Of a stretch of DNA of 64,000 nt, positions 44,225 to 55,612 are shown in pieces. Origin of the DNA: Aplectana chamaeleonis (lineage: Eukaryota > Nematoda > Chromadorea > Rhabditida > Cosmocercidae); assembly GCA_029168955.1 (NCBI GenBank), contig JAPDOI010000038.1:2631001-2695000 (forward strand), in the 5' to 3' direction. Within the stretch, counting starts at the first letter, position 1. The number at the start of each line of letters is the position of its first letter. Under the pieces are notes generated by a model. It ran no database searches. It was not told where the DNA came from and saw only the letters and a list, made by a program, of their open reading frames with translations. Made by a program: the position numbers and the translations under genes.

Positions 44225-45174
44225 CTGTACATTACACAATTTACGCAACAATTCGCACTGATTTTAAAACCAAGTTGCCTGCAATTCATTTTTTCTCATT
44301 TTCATTCATCGTGAATTTTTTGTTATAAAGTCGAAATTTCTTTCCATCCTGATAGATATTTATTTTTCTTTGCTAAAGAGAAAAAGCCCTGGTCGTTGGT
44401 TTTTTAACGCAATTTTTCCGTGTTGTATGTTAGTTTTCCTTTATCAGTCCGCGTCTTGTGCGATCTTTTCGCCTGTAGATTGTTTTTAGTCTTGTGCTTT
44501 CTAATTACAATTATGTTTCTGACCCAAATACAACAGGGAAACGCTTCGCAGTCGCCGCGCCCCACTGCCAAGCGGAGAGCTTGATCGAGAGGGGATCACC
44601 ATTCGTGGCGAGACCACCTCCACCCATCGCGAACTACTTTGAAGACGGCGCGATGCCGCGTCGCGAACTGATCGATAGGCAGTAGTTATACACCGGCGGA
44701 ATGAAAACGTCCCGCCATGACTTTGTCGCCGCTTGGCGCGAGGGACGGGAATTTACGCAACCGTGCGTACAGAGACGCGACGTGATGTAACAGACCAGAA
44801 AATGAGAGCGCTTTCAAAATGTCACTCAATCAATGTCTTTTTTTCTCATCGCATTTTCTTGCATTTCGTTCCGCTAAATACACCAAGATTAAAAGAGAAT
44901 GAAGACAAAAGGACTCATCTGATAGAGTTTGGCGAACTTCCAGCCCAGTGGGTCCCGAAACGACGCAGTATACGGTGCCGCGGCGTGCATAACTGTTCGC
45001 TGCGGCCTTCCACGGCGTTTTTTCTGTACCAACTGTTCCTTTTGAGTGCTTCAGCACAGTGAGAGTGTCTCCGTTAGGGACAGTTGTCTTGTCGTTTCCG
45101 CAGCGTCCCGCCGGTGTATAACTACGGCCATATGGGGCGCTACCATGTGATCGCGACGCGCCGCGACCCAACTC
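44225..45174. other. unassigned, with a GC-rich inverted pair
   Basis: gtagttatacaccggcgg near 44684 returns inverted as ccgccggtgtataactac near 45105. The interior is GC-rich without a recognised gene. The open frame that runs from the hairpin mariner into it on the minus strand is a chance fusion. Confidence 0.45.
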
Positions 45175-45176
45175 TA

Positions 45177-45862
45177 TTATGTTGGTGCAAAGGTTTCCGG
45201 ACTTTTCGCGATCTTGGATAGCAACATTTATTGCAGAAATAAACAACGGCGATTCTTCGCCACCGATTAGGCAGATTATGAATTCCCGACGCGTAGAATT
45301 CTGTCTGTTTCGAGTCGAAGTATTCTTCGGAGGCGATTTTGACTTCGACATCGTTAGTGAACTTTTTCCACCTAGGAAGTGCTGCCTCGAGCAGAACAGA
45401 TGGTAGTCGGAAGGGGCATGATCTGTGCTACATGGAGGGTGAGGAAGCACTTTCCAGCCCAGGGCTAGCAGTTTCTGTCGGATTATCCAAGATGCCTGTG
45501 GCCGCGCATTGTCGTGAAGAAAGCAAACACAGACTGCTGGACCTGGGCTGGGAAGTTCTTCCTTACCCTCCATGTAGCCCACATCTTGCCCCTTCCGACT
45601 ACCATCTGTTCCGCTCGATGCAGCGCTTCCTGGATGGAAAACAGTTCACTAACGATGACGAAGTCAAAATGGCCTTAAAAGAATACTTCGACTCGCAACA
45701 GCCAGAGATCTAGGCGTCGGGAATTCGTGATCTGCCCAATCGGTGGCGAGCGATCTTTGAATGTGATGGAAATTATTTTGTTGGGTGAGCCTTATTTTTT
45801 TTTCGAAATAAATGTTTTTATTCAAAGTCGTGAAAAGTCCTGAAACTTTTGCATCAACCTAA
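45177..45862. mobile_element. hairpin mariner, copy 3
   Basis: A 686-bp element with TA flanks (45175-45176, 45863-45864). On the minus strand the left arm encodes HDNARPQASWIIRQKLLALG and HAPSDYHLF. On the plus strand the right arm encodes LGWEVLPYPPCSPHLAPSD, YHLFRSMQRFLDGKQFTND and a stop after DSQQPEI. Both arms keep the third catalytic Asp; neither has the N-terminal domains. Confidence 0.85.
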
Positions 45863-45864
45863 TA

Positions 45865-46154
45865 AAAAAGGCCCAAGGCTGAGATTATACTTTCAGCGAC
45901 AAGCGAGGCGCAATACCTACCGTCAGCATTGAACGAAAATCTATGGGCCTATTACACACTGTCGATATCGCAAGTCGTATGATTCCGACCTAGGCCTGAA
46001 CGAGGAGCGCCCATCCGTGCCGCTTGCTGCCGCGAACCATGTCGCGCGCGGTGCTCCAGAATTTTCGCCTTATTGTCACTGCGCTCCAGGACCTAGCGCT
46101 CTATAGTTGACCAGTGCCTTTAGGACTGGAATCGTGAGGACGTAGGGATACATA
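45865..46154. other. no recognised feature
   Basis: It contains a short block near 45950-46000 loosely shared with 27955-27995. Confidence 0.35.
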
Positions 46155-46433
46155 CTGTGCTTCTCTGGGCAAAATTCCGGTCCGCGATCGCGTCTCGACA
46201 AGCTTTGCGGCCGCACGCGCTCGAGTCAGTCGAGTTTCCAGCGCCAAAGCCGACTCACTGTGGCTTTCTTATACAGTTTTCTCCAATTTTGTTAAGTTTC
46301 TAGTTCCCAAAACCCACCTAGAGTAACAGATCGGTGGCTGCGGTGCTGTAAACTATTCCTTCTCGAATGCACGCTGCTGCATAGGGTGTCGAGACGCGAT
46401 TGCGTATCGGGATTGAGCCCACAGAAGCACAGT
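46155..46433. mobile_element. family I MITE
   Basis: A 279-bp element with ends ctgtgcttctctgggc and cccacagaagcacag and TA flanks (46153-46154, 46434-46435). Inner arms carry 'gtctcgacaagctttgcggc' and its partner 'gtgtcgagacgcgattgcg'. Confidence 0.8.
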
Positions 46434-46435
46434 AC

Positions 46436-47370
46436 TCAACTTTGCCCAACCAACTCTTGTGACACCTATGACAAATTCCTAGAGCAAAATCATTTTGCAG
46501 CTGTCGATGAGCGGCTTTTCAATTTGTGAACCCTTTCTTGATTCAGCGGAAGAGATATGAATTCAACAACCAGCGATTTTTTTCTCAAAACGTCGTATGA
46601 AATCCTGCTAATCTATCATTAGTCGCAGCGAACGAATCGTGACAAGGGACTCCGGATAGACAATTTAGACATGAGTGCTTCATGGCTGGATTTTCCTGCT
46701 TCATTTCCGTGTTACATATATGGGGCTATGTTCCTCTCCATAGTACGCTTTCAAAAGTGTGCTTCCTCTATACATAGTATACTACTCTGTGAGATTTTTT
46801 TTATGTTGACAATATGCCTTTTCATTTTTCCTGATTCGGTGAAATCCCATTCGAGTGACTAATTCCTTACCGAAATCATCTTACAGGAATAGCAGCTTAA
46901 TTCCTTCGTTTCGAAGCACAAACAAAGAGATGCTGCAGCTGAAAATTTCGGACAGCGGTTAAGTGAAAAACATACGTTCGCTTAGGCGAGACATCAGGCA
47001 AACAAATGATCGTGGAGTGCAAGATAAACGCGACTTCTCTGGGCACGCACTTAATTGAATGAAATTTGATTGTGATTATGTAAAACATTCAATTCTACTG
47101 TGAATCATCTGAAATGCCGTATCATCCGATTATAGAGCTATAGGAATGTGCCAATTATCGAGGTTTTGCAACATCTTCAGCACTGCGTTCCGATTTGAAC
47201 GCGAAAATCGGATTCCGCGTCTCTAGTGACCACATTAGGCAGAAAACCAGAAAGTTCATATAAAGATGGCATTTTCACAATTTTTTCTGAAGAGAAAAGG
47301 AGCGGATTACGGTCGCTATCAGATCACACTTTGGTTGGTACTTTTCGATGTGCTTTTCTAACATGAATTT
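46436..47370. other. no recognised feature
   Basis: A plus frame at 46671-46862 is hydrophobic, but lacks a recognised motif or exon borders. Confidence 0.35.
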
Positions 47371-47371
47371 A

Positions 47372-47839
47372 AAGGCAGTGTTCACGATAAAAGTCGTCTT
47401 TCTGTTTTTTCGCCTACCTTGAAAACGGTCCCTTCTCTGGTTTCAATGATGTCCATGGAATCGTACAAGACCTGCTAGGAACTGAGTTATGGTCCCTCAA
47501 AATTCAGCAAGGGAAAATTGTGGACGAGTTGTCCGAGGCTTCTAACTCCCGTGTGTTTTGCACCCGATGTGTGCGAGCTGACCTGAGTAAAGAGAGGAGT
47601 TGAGATAGAAGGGATGAACGGGGCTTTTGATCGGAAACCATCGCTCATATAACCAAGAATTCAGGGAAACTGTTATAAGTCGTGGGTGGAGTGGCCGAAT
47701 GGGTTGGCTGGCCCACGAGATTTTCATCCACTTACCGGCCGTTTTTCGTCGCACTTCCGTTCTTAATCTTCTTAGAGGGACCCATAGCTTACGTTTTCGC
47801 CAAAAAAACATGCCACTTTTTCTTCGTGAACACTGTCTT
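47372..47839. mobile_element. family C MITE, copy e
   Basis: A 468-bp element with ends AAGGCAGTGTTCACGATAAA and TTCGTGAACACTGTCTT and TA flanks. The interior is very close to copy g ('gttggctggcccacgagatt'). Confidence 0.85.
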
Positions 47840-47854
47840 TAATGGAACACTTCT

Positions 47855-48176
47855 AATTGTACACTTTACCGCAAAAAAAAACTACGGGGACATGGTGCGG
47901 TTGCGGTCACACACTAAAACTACGGTGGAAGACGCCAGATATCATTATCGATCGACAGCACAGCTGATTTTCTGGGTGAGTTACGGTTTTTCTTTTTTTC
48001 TGTTTGCTTCGGCACTATTTTCGTTTCTGACTCTTATAATAGTACAAATAGGGGCTCTTTTAGTGTGCGAGAAGAGTTTGCGGTTTTTTTCCGATTTCAA
48101 GACAGAGTTTCTGGAAAAAAACTTTCAGAAGCCCGAACAAAGCCCGAAAAAGTAAAATACGGTTTTTTATCGTAAA
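47855..48176 (+). repeat. family A repeat, single arm
   Basis: It runs from 'gtacactttaccgcaa' through 'acatggtgcggttgcggtca', 'atcgatcgacagcacagctg' and 'cttcggcactattttcg' to 'agcccgaac'. It ends in a clan-like 'atcgtaaacactcccttt'. Confidence 0.65.
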
Positions 48177-48378
48177 CACTCCCTTTAATCCGGCAGGTGA
48201 TTTCGAGAGTCGGCAATTTGTGAAGGGGTCGGCTTCTGCTTCGCAAATCTGGGGGATATGAAGCACCTACCATGTCTTTTAGATGCTGCATAGATTCAAT
48301 TGAAAACATATTTCCTTTATGGTTCGAGGGAATGAACACTCAGTTCGATTCGCATTGTACACTTTGCGTTCCTATAGG

Positions 48379-48531
48379 CTATAAAACCGCGAAATTTACA
48401 TGGTTCCTACGCGCGCTGGTGCGAAGCGGAGGCTAGAGACAGTGAGAGAGCGGAGGGCAGACGGAGGCTGAGGCGTCGCGGGCCCCGCTCGCCCTCGAAT
48501 AATGTGAATTACGACGTTTTATAGAGGGTAA
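48379..48531 (+). mobile_element. family B MITE, uninterrupted copy
   Basis: Ends ctataaaaccgcgaaattta and aattacgacgttttatag pair. The interior includes 'gagacagtgagagagcggag'. This copy supplies the empty site for the SL1-carrying element. Confidence 0.75.
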
Positions 48532-48566
48532 ATGAGCGTCGGCGTCGGTGCACGTAAATATTATAA

Positions 48567-48966
48567 TGTTTATTATCCAAAAGAGGCTCGAAATCTGCAA
48601 AAGTCCGCGAAAGTTCGTCGAGAAAAAGTGTCTTCCAAAAACTAGCAAAACTTCCTTCTTGAACTTCTGCTCTCTGGTAAGCTTTCGGTGCATAGCACCT
48701 TCTTCAGACCTGGAACACATAGATTATTGTTGCACTGGAATCCTTGCTATGGCAGACTGGCCTGGTTTGAGTCTGCCATAGCAAGGATTCCAGTGCAACA
48801 ATAATCTATGTGTTCCAGGTCTGAAGAAGGTGCTATGCACCGAAAGCTTACCAGAGAGCAGAAGTTCAAGAAGGAAGTTTTGCGAGTTTTCGGAAGACAC
48901 TTTTTCTCGACGAACTTTCTCCGAACTTTTGCAGATTTCGAGCCTCTTTTGGATAATAAACATTTC
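48567..48966. repeat. near-perfect 400-bp palindrome
   Basis: Two arms of about 195 bp (48567-48761, 48772-48966) differ at only about five positions, around an 11-nt loop (ggcctggtttg). Arm landmarks are 'tttattatccaaaagaggct', 'ggtaagctttcggtgcatag' and 'ccatagcaaggattccagtg'. Open frames cross both arms on both strands but match nothing I know. Confidence 0.95.
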
Positions 48967-49014
48967 AATCAGCAATGAGGTTCCGCGATAGCAGTATTCT
49001 GCCGTAAATATTAT

Positions 49015-49265
49015 AGTTGTAAAATTTGGAACAAAAGTCGAACGAACGAAGATAAAAAATTTTCGATCGAAAAACTTCCAAACGAACGAAAAGTGAAAAA
49101 AAATCGTTTGAAAAAATTTCGAACCAACGAAAATCAAAAAAAAATCGTTCGACGAAATTTCGAACAACGAAATTCGAAAAAAATTTGTTCGACGAATTTT
49201 CGAACGAACAAAAACGAACGAAAAACATTTCGAAAATCTTTCGAAAATTTCGTTCGTGTACAACC
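49015..49265. repeat. degenerate AACGAA/TTCGAA satellite-like block
   Basis: Words such as 'cgaacgaacgaa', 'gttcgacgaaatttcgaac' and 'aaaaaaaatcg' recur irregularly every 30-45 bp. Strongly asymmetric, purine-rich on the plus strand. Confidence 0.7.
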
Positions 49266-49286
49266 ATTGTACATATGTTATAACAT

Positions 49287-49759
49287 ACAGTTTACCGCAA
49301 TGTTAAAAGGACATGGTGCGGTTGCGGTCAGACACTAAAACTACAGTTTCACTATCGATCGACGGCACAGCTGATTCTCTAGGTAAGTTGAGGCTTTTCT
49401 TTTTTGTTTCGGAATTATATTTGTTTCTGACTGTTTAAATATTCTTAGTGCGTGACGGAAATTTATTAAATTTTTGAACTTCAAAGTGTTTTTTTCTCAA
49501 AATTATGTTTTGAAATTGAAAAAAACGGTAAATGTCTCTCGCACACTATAAAATGCCCCTATTCGTAATACTATGACAGTCAGAAACAAAAATAATGCCA
49601 AAACAAACAAGAAAAAGAAAGAAAAATCGTGACTCACTCAGAAAATCAGTTGTGCTGTCGATCGACAATGAAATCTGGCAAAGGGCCAGGTTATCCACCG
49701 TAGTTTTAGTGTACGACCGCAACAGCACCATGTGCTCTTAACATTGCGGTAAACTGTAT
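49287..49759. repeat. family A foldback, both arms
   Basis: The left arm starts acagtttaccgcaatgttaa and the right arm ends with its complement. Inner landmarks (GTCGATCGA, 'ggtgcggttgcggtca') pair. This suggests that the complete family A element is a two-armed foldback of about 470 bp. Confidence 0.75.
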
Positions 49760-50191
49760 AAGTGCGATCCTTGCCGACTGTAAGTATTTTCACTACTAGT
49801 TTTCCATAAGCAACATCCAAGTTGAGCATAAGATATCCAGAATAGAACCTATGAATAGGTTCTAGTGCAGCTGGCTGGCTGCTGTGCCGCATTGGAATGA
49901 GTCCATGAACCAGATCCGCATCCGATGTGTTTGATTAGTGCTCAGCGGCCACTTTGGTGTTGTGGCTCGTTTATGCGACCCGCTTTTTGACGGTGTCATC
50001 GCATCAGACATTTCCATACATCTTTCTTACTTCCTTGTGCGTTTCTTCCTGGTTTTTATAAATTCCGACAGAAAAAAAAACTTAAGTTGAAGATAGCTTG
50101 TTCTCACAGCATTGCGTGCGCCATCATGTTCCTCAAGCTCCATTTCAACCACTCTCGGTGAATGAAACCATACATATAGTTACGTCAGTGA
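49760..50191. other. no recognised feature
   Basis: Nothing identified. Confidence 0.35.
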
Positions 50192-50384
50192 CTTGCCTCC
50201 TCAAAAGAAACATTTAAATCTCACCCGTGGCTGGTGAGGGCGGTCGCGTGCGCTGACCCACCAATCGGCTTACGCCGACAGAATAGCGCAGCTGACCAGT
50301 TCACCGTAACTCCAGCCACCGGTGGGATTTAAACCGCCAGCGCCAGTCGCGGGTGAGATTTGAATATTTTTTCGAGGAGGCAAG
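50192..50384. mobile_element. small foldback MITE
   Basis: A 193-bp element: cttgcctcctcaaaag...aaatctcacccg pairs with cgggtgagatttgaa...ttcgaggaggcaag. Confidence 0.7.
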
Positions 50385-50642
50385 CTACGGACCTAACTGT
50401 ACATAATACGTTCTTTGTTAATTTAGCTTGGGGGTGTGTATACAAGTCTGTTGGTACCTGCTCGTTGGTGCCCCTGCTTCTACTGAACCCAGCAGACGTT
50501 TGAGTGTACACAGGGAACGTTCGAGCGATATAGCGTGCACAACTATATCGCGAAAGTATCCCGCACATTGCATAAAGGTGTCGCCGTCCGGCACACTAAG
50601 GCCTCTGGTCCATAACACCTTAGGATCCGTACCTAGGGAGTC

Positions 50643-51540
50643 ATGGAGTCTTTGGCCACAAGCCACAATTTCGCCACCCTGAACTGTCGATCGCTGTCGA
50701 GTGATATCCAAAAAAACTGCGCTATCCAGACTTCTGAGCTATTTCCATGCACCGTTTGCTGCTTTGCAGGAAACCCGCCTCAGGATAGACCCGTCATCAG
50801 CGTCGGAGAGTACACCATCTACTGCGGCAACGCTGACGATAGGGAGTGGGAGGCTGTGCAATAGCTGTAAGGAAGGATTTCAATGGTATGGTCAAGGAGT
50901 TCGGCTCAACGTCGTGTCGGAATGCATTCGTACGACTGCGGGATCACAGAGGATTCAATCTGTGGATAGTGAGTGCTCATGCGCCCACTGAAACCGCCGA
51001 AGACAAGTCGAAGGATGGGCTTTATGACGGACTCAATACGTTGCTGGCCAGGATACCTTGTCAACATGCTGTTGTCGTGGGATTGACGCAAATGCGAAGA
51101 TGGGACTTGACCAGGAATCCGAAGTACTCGGTAAATGGTTCTACCCAGTGGAGCAAACATCGGACAATGGCTACCGCCTTGTCGACTTTTGTGAACGCAG
51201 TGGTCTGATTATTGCATCGACATTCAAGAGGAATCATCGCCGCCATCAGCTTACGTGGCAGGGACCAACCCGGCTATCTCCAGAAGAGCAGCGGAAGCGG
51301 AAGATGACAACTTTGAAACTACAGCTTGACTATGTCCTGACGAGGAATATTCCAGTATCGGACATTCGAAGATCTAGAGCTGTGTGGGATGTCGCATTCG
51401 ATTCGGATCACCGTCCTGTTCTGTTGAACTTCACTGCGAGGATTCATAAGAGGGAGCGAGGGGCTCAGCCTCTCCAGAGGATTGACATGACAAGTTTCAG
51501 AGATGAAGAGTGCAGAAGGAATTTTCGACAACGCGTTTCT
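50643..51540 (+). pseudogene. LINE endonuclease (APE-like) domain, frameshifted
   Basis: It starts MESLATSHNFATLNCRSLSS, and then, across frameshifts near 50705, 50785, 50845 and 51080, shows FAALQETRLR, VISVGEYTIYCG, GCAIAVRKDFNG, LWIVSAHAPTE, DANAKMGLD, GYRLVDFCERSGLIIASTF, QLTWQGP, QLDYVLTRN and FDSDHRPVLLNF. The QET, SAHAPTE, D.NA, LDYVL and SDHRPV order is that of APE-type nucleases, which nick target DNA to prime reverse transcription. The final SDH catalytic motif is kept, but the reading frame is not. Confidence 0.88.
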
Positions 51541-53665
51541 ATTCACATCGGAGTACGGACTCAGAAGAAACTCTGGACGCGGATTCTTTTGTCAAGTGCA
51601 TTCAGGACGCTTCGACAGAAGCACTCCCGGTTGTACAGCCTAAGAAGAAGTTCGCCTACGTCTCAGAAGAAACAACATCTACCTACAACAGAGTATGTGC
51701 ACTCCGAACTGCAGGAAACTTTGTGGAGGAGAAGCGTCTGAGGAGGAAGTTGCGTCGGCAGCTTCAAAGTGACCGCGAACGAGAGTGGACGTGTAGAGCT
51801 AAGAGGTTCGAAAAGGCTTGGGAGGAGAAGAATCCGAGGAAAGCCTACACGTTGCTGCGACAGTATAGCGGGAAGATGAAGAGATGTTCTCCTGTCTTGA
51901 ACACTACCAATGGAGTTGCAGTTGGTGATGCGACGCTGCCAATATGGAAGGATTACTTCAGTTCACTACTGAATCGTCCAGCGCCATCAGTACCTGAGCT
52001 CCCGCATGTTCAGAGAGCACATTACGATGTCAGTGAGGAACCGCCGACTGAGTCTGAAGTTTTGGATTGTGTCCGGAAAATGAAGAATGGAAAGGCAGGT
52101 GGAGATGACAACATCACTGCTGAACTGCTGAAGCTCTTCCTCCGTCTGGGATTTGTGAAATGACCAACACCATCCGTGCCATATGGATGAGCGAAAGGAT
52201 ACCCGATTCGTGGAGACATGCGATCATCGTACCTCTTCACAAGAAGCTATCCGTCACGGATCCTAAGAACTACAGAGGAATCTCTCTACTTCGTGTCATG
52301 TACAAGGTTTTAGAACGTATCATTCTCGAGCGACTTATCAAACATCGTGAAGGAACGACCAGAGATGAGCAAGCCGGTTTTCGACCTGGAAGATCGACCA
52401 TCGACCAAGTGTTCGTCGTGAGAAGAGTAATGGTGAATCGTGGCAGCGGTTTTCGAAGCCATTACAGCTTGCTTTTTGGACTTTGAAGCCGCGTTCGACT
52501 CTCTCCTCATCGTGATCGATTGCTCAATGCTCTGCGAGCAGATGGAGTCCCGGAAAAGTATGTTCGGTTAATCGAGGACGCCATGAACAAAGGAACAACA
52601 GCAGCAGTTCGCACACCTGTCGGATTTACGTCAGCTTTCGAGGTGAAAACAGGAGTAAGGCAAGGAGCCGTTGCAGGACCTTTCTTTTCAACTTCGCCGT
52701 TGATGACATCATGCGTAGAGTTGCAGAACAGTTTCCTGCGGATGTGATCCTAACACCATCAGGACGCTCCCTTGTCGACCTGGAGTACGCCGACGACATC
52801 GTGTTATTCGCTGAAAACAACGCAAAACTGCAAAGGATTGTGAACCTCGTTTCGAAGTATGCCGCAGCCTATGGACTTCGTCTTCGTCCCGACAAATGCA
52901 AGCAGATGTGGGTCTCTCAGAGGCCTTCAACTGGAGTTTGTGTGGACGGACAACGTATCGAACTGGTGGACGATTTCTGTTATTTGGGCTGTTTGCTGAA
53001 GAACGATGGTAGTTATGCAGCGGATATTCGACAACGATGTGCGAAAGCTACGTCTGCATTCAATTCTCTAACCAAGTGTTTGTGGTCTACCACCATCGCG
53101 AAGGAAGTCAAGTTGCGCGTCTACCTATCCGCTATTCGCCCTATCATGATGTACGGATCGGAGACGTGGGCAGCACCGAAAACGCAGATGGAAAGGTTGG
53201 ATTGCACGGAGAGGAAGCTTTTAGGCGTTTGCTTGGATATTTCTGGCCGCGTGTATGCCATAACGAAGACCTTTACAAGGAAATCGACGCAGTACATCAA
53301 CGCTTGACACGAGGGAGGTGCCAGCATCTCCTAACGCCATCTCAAGCAGCAATGGAAAGTCGACTTCGACTGCTCGGGCATATACTAAGAAGAACGCCGG
53401 ATCGTCTCGTACAACACGCTTTAAAAATGCTTCCAAATCCTGTCTGGAAACGGCCACCTGGGCGTAGGCGAAAGTTCTGGACGGATGTGGTTAAAGAGGA
53501 TTTAAAGTCACTCGGCATCGAAAGACAGCTCAGGCGCGATGTTTCGTTTCGCAGGAAATGGAATAGTGACAGCTGGATGGAATGTGTTCAAATTGTGGCT
53601 GAAGACCGTGAAAAATGGACACGGCTGACTACTAGGACGGCACACCTCGGTGAAGATGCGGAATG
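51541..53665 (+). pseudogene. LINE reverse transcriptase domain, frameshifted
   Basis: Connector ADSFVKCIQDASTEALPVVQ leads to KMKNGKAGGDDNITAELLK (near 52080), PDSWRHAIIVPLHKK, KNYRGISLLRVMYKVLERII, DEQAGFRPGRSTIDQVF, a broken motif A (DFEAAFD), KTGVRQGAVAGP, then LVDLEYADDIVLFAENNAKL with the YADD catalytic box (near 52790), DDFCYLGCLLKNDGSY, MMYGSETWAA, ESRLRLLGHILRRTPDRLVQ and KRPPGRRRKFWTDV. Frame changes near 51540, 52160, 52440-52500, 52690 and 53210 disable it. The order of motifs is that of RTE-like LINEs. Confidence 0.9.
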
Positions 53666-53721
53666 ACCGCGTCAGGCGAAAGCCAACCGATTAAGTCAAG
53701 TAAGTCAAGTTAATTTAGCTT

Positions 53722-54047
53722 AAAATCGATAAATTGATCGATCTATCGTCATCGAGATCACGCTTGGCGTCTGGGCAAAAACTGACAAGTGCGAAATTGC
53801 AGCAGAGAACGAAAAAACAAAAAAATCATTTTTTTTTCGTTTTTTTTTCGATGATGTTTTTTCGTAAAAAACGGCGGAACAAGAAAAAATCGAAAAAACG
53901 CACACCCTTGGTTTGAGGGCTATTTCAGGCCATTAATGATTAGATTTCTGTCTTTTTCTGGAAATTCTTTCTTTTAGGAAAGAGCTCAAATACTGTTTTT
54001 TTATCGCAAACGCTACCTTATAATTGGGATAATTAGGTAGACAAAGT
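53722..54047. other. low-complexity spacer
   Basis: It holds an A/T homopolymer-rich stretch (53815-53900) and a clan-like end (atcgcaaacgctacctta) near 54005. Confidence 0.45.
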
Positions 54048-54049
54048 TA

Positions 54050-54535
54050 AAGGAAGTGTTCACGATAATCTTCGAAGAAGGGATTGTTTAATGAATCGAT
54101 TGATTGGCCTTCGCGTAGAACTGAAATGACGAAGAAATCAAGAGAAAAACATCAGAAGGGCCTGAAATCCTTTACTCTCACCACGCCTCTTTACTTTCAC
54201 AGGATTTGTTTGTTGTGGCAATGAAATATTTTGTGGACCCGTCCTTCGCCATTTTCTGCTTTCTCTTGCTCCGTCCCTTCCTTCGGACCCTAACTAATAC
54301 TGTTTTGCATAAAATATTTTTCCATTTCTGATTAGCCCCATTCTTCACCGGTGACAACCACCATGAACATGTTCATTAAATCGGACAACTAGTCCAGGCC
54401 AGGGAATAATGTCACTGAAATAAGGCGTTTTAGTGCGCTACTGGCCGTTTGTTCGTAATTTTGGTAACACCTGGTGGCCAACGCATTGTTTTGAGTGAAA
54501 AACTCGGAAACGAAAATCATCGTGAACACTGTCTC
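54050..54535. mobile_element. family C MITE, copy f, diverged
   Basis: Ends AAGGAAGTGTTCACGATAAT and ATCATCGTGAACACTGTCT. The interior differs from other copies, so it may be a separate subfamily. Confidence 0.65.
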
Positions 54536-54537
54536 TA

Positions 54538-55388
54538 AGGTATGCATGACCCGAAGGGTGATTCCTGAAAGGTTGCTGACCGGCTTGGTTATTTGTGAAT
54601 GGTCTCAGCTGCTGCTTCTCCTGTGTCTTAATCGGACTTCTTTTCTCGTGCGCCGCGAACCCCACCAGCCAACCAACCAACCAATGAACCCGGGACGCTA
54701 TAGCACTTCAAGGAGGCTCCTCGCATCTTCCTTGCTCTCAACCCCTGCACACACTCACGCACGTTCTCGTAGCGTCGTTCTTTCATATTTGTATACTGAT
54801 CACGGCTTACGACACGGACACTATTCCAATCACACATTCATCGAATTCGGGCACGCCTTTGCATTGTTTTGGCTTTTTATTTACAAAGTTCTCTGATTAA
54901 TGTAGGTTTCGAACAAGAATATGCAGTCGTCATCGGGTGTCTGAGGGGATCTAACATCTCTCTATATACTGTTTTTTTTTCACAAATCGCAGAACAAAGT
55001 TATAGATTCTAGTTGTGAGAAATCAGTCACCAAAGTAAAGTTCAGATGCTTTAGCGCTTTCAATACTGAGTCATTGACGTCACATTTCAAAGCGGTATTC
55101 TCTGGTTGAAAAATGTGAAAACAAAAAATCTGCCGTGATCGTATTGAGTTCCCCGTATTTCCCTTTGGTGTTTATTTTCTAGCAACTAGAATTCGGAAGT
55201 TGTCATCGTCCTAACTTGCTCCAATGTTGAAGATTTGCAACGCTTCGAGAAAAAAATCTGCAGGTTGGTAGAAAAGTACTGGAAGCGACATCTAATAAGC
55301 AGTAGAGGAATCAAAATTCATTCGCCACTTTGACATTTAATCTTTCGCATGAACAAACGAAAATTTTTATTTTGATCTGAACACAACA
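54538..55388. other. no recognised feature
   Basis: Open frame 54495-54896 starts inside the MITE and has no domain that I recognise. The rest is AT-rich. Confidence 0.35.
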
Positions 55389-55612
55389 GAAATCATTGAG
55401 CAAGTGCATAATATTGTTAGTGACGATCCAGGTTTGAAGATCCTAGACTAAGCGTAGAACTGCTAATAGCATAGGCGTCTCAGACGAACGAGTACTCCAT
55501 ATCTTACATAAAGAATTACGTATGAACAAACTGTTTGGAAAGTTAGTGCCGCATTCGTTAACATGCACGTGTTCACACAAGTGCTCTGACGATGGCTAAA
55601 TTGAATGAATTA

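Larger units (their letters stand above)
50430..53708 (+). mobile_element. full-length, inactive LINE (RTE-like non-LTR retrotransposon)
   Basis: The 3,279-bp insertion is flanked by the perfect 13-bp duplication gttaatttagctt (50417-50429, 53709-53721). It has a 5' leader of about 210 bp, one ORF region (endonuclease then reverse transcriptase) and a 3' tail ending in short tandem 'taagtcaag' units rather than poly(A), as RTE-clade elements often do. A length near 3.3 kb also fits RTE. The ORF is broken by roughly eight frameshifts, so it cannot move itself. The intact flanks show a complete insertion later mutated in place. Clade is inference. Confidence 0.88.

Noticed and set aside
44830..45582. 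250-codon minus-strand ORF, the longest non-satellite frame near 45 kb
   Set aside because: Its first part is a hairpin-mariner arm and the rest runs by chance into unrelated GC-rich sequence.
47682..48155. 157-codon plus-strand ORF with hydrophobic stretch
   Set aside because: It spans a family C MITE end and a family A repeat; the same sequences are dispersed non-coding repeats.
48724..49263. 179-codon minus-strand ORF
   Set aside because: It crosses an AACGAA low-complexity block and one arm of a palindrome; the F/S/R-rich translation reflects the repeat.
54495..54896. 133-codon ORF
   Set aside because: It starts within a MITE terminus and contains no recognisable domain or exon border.
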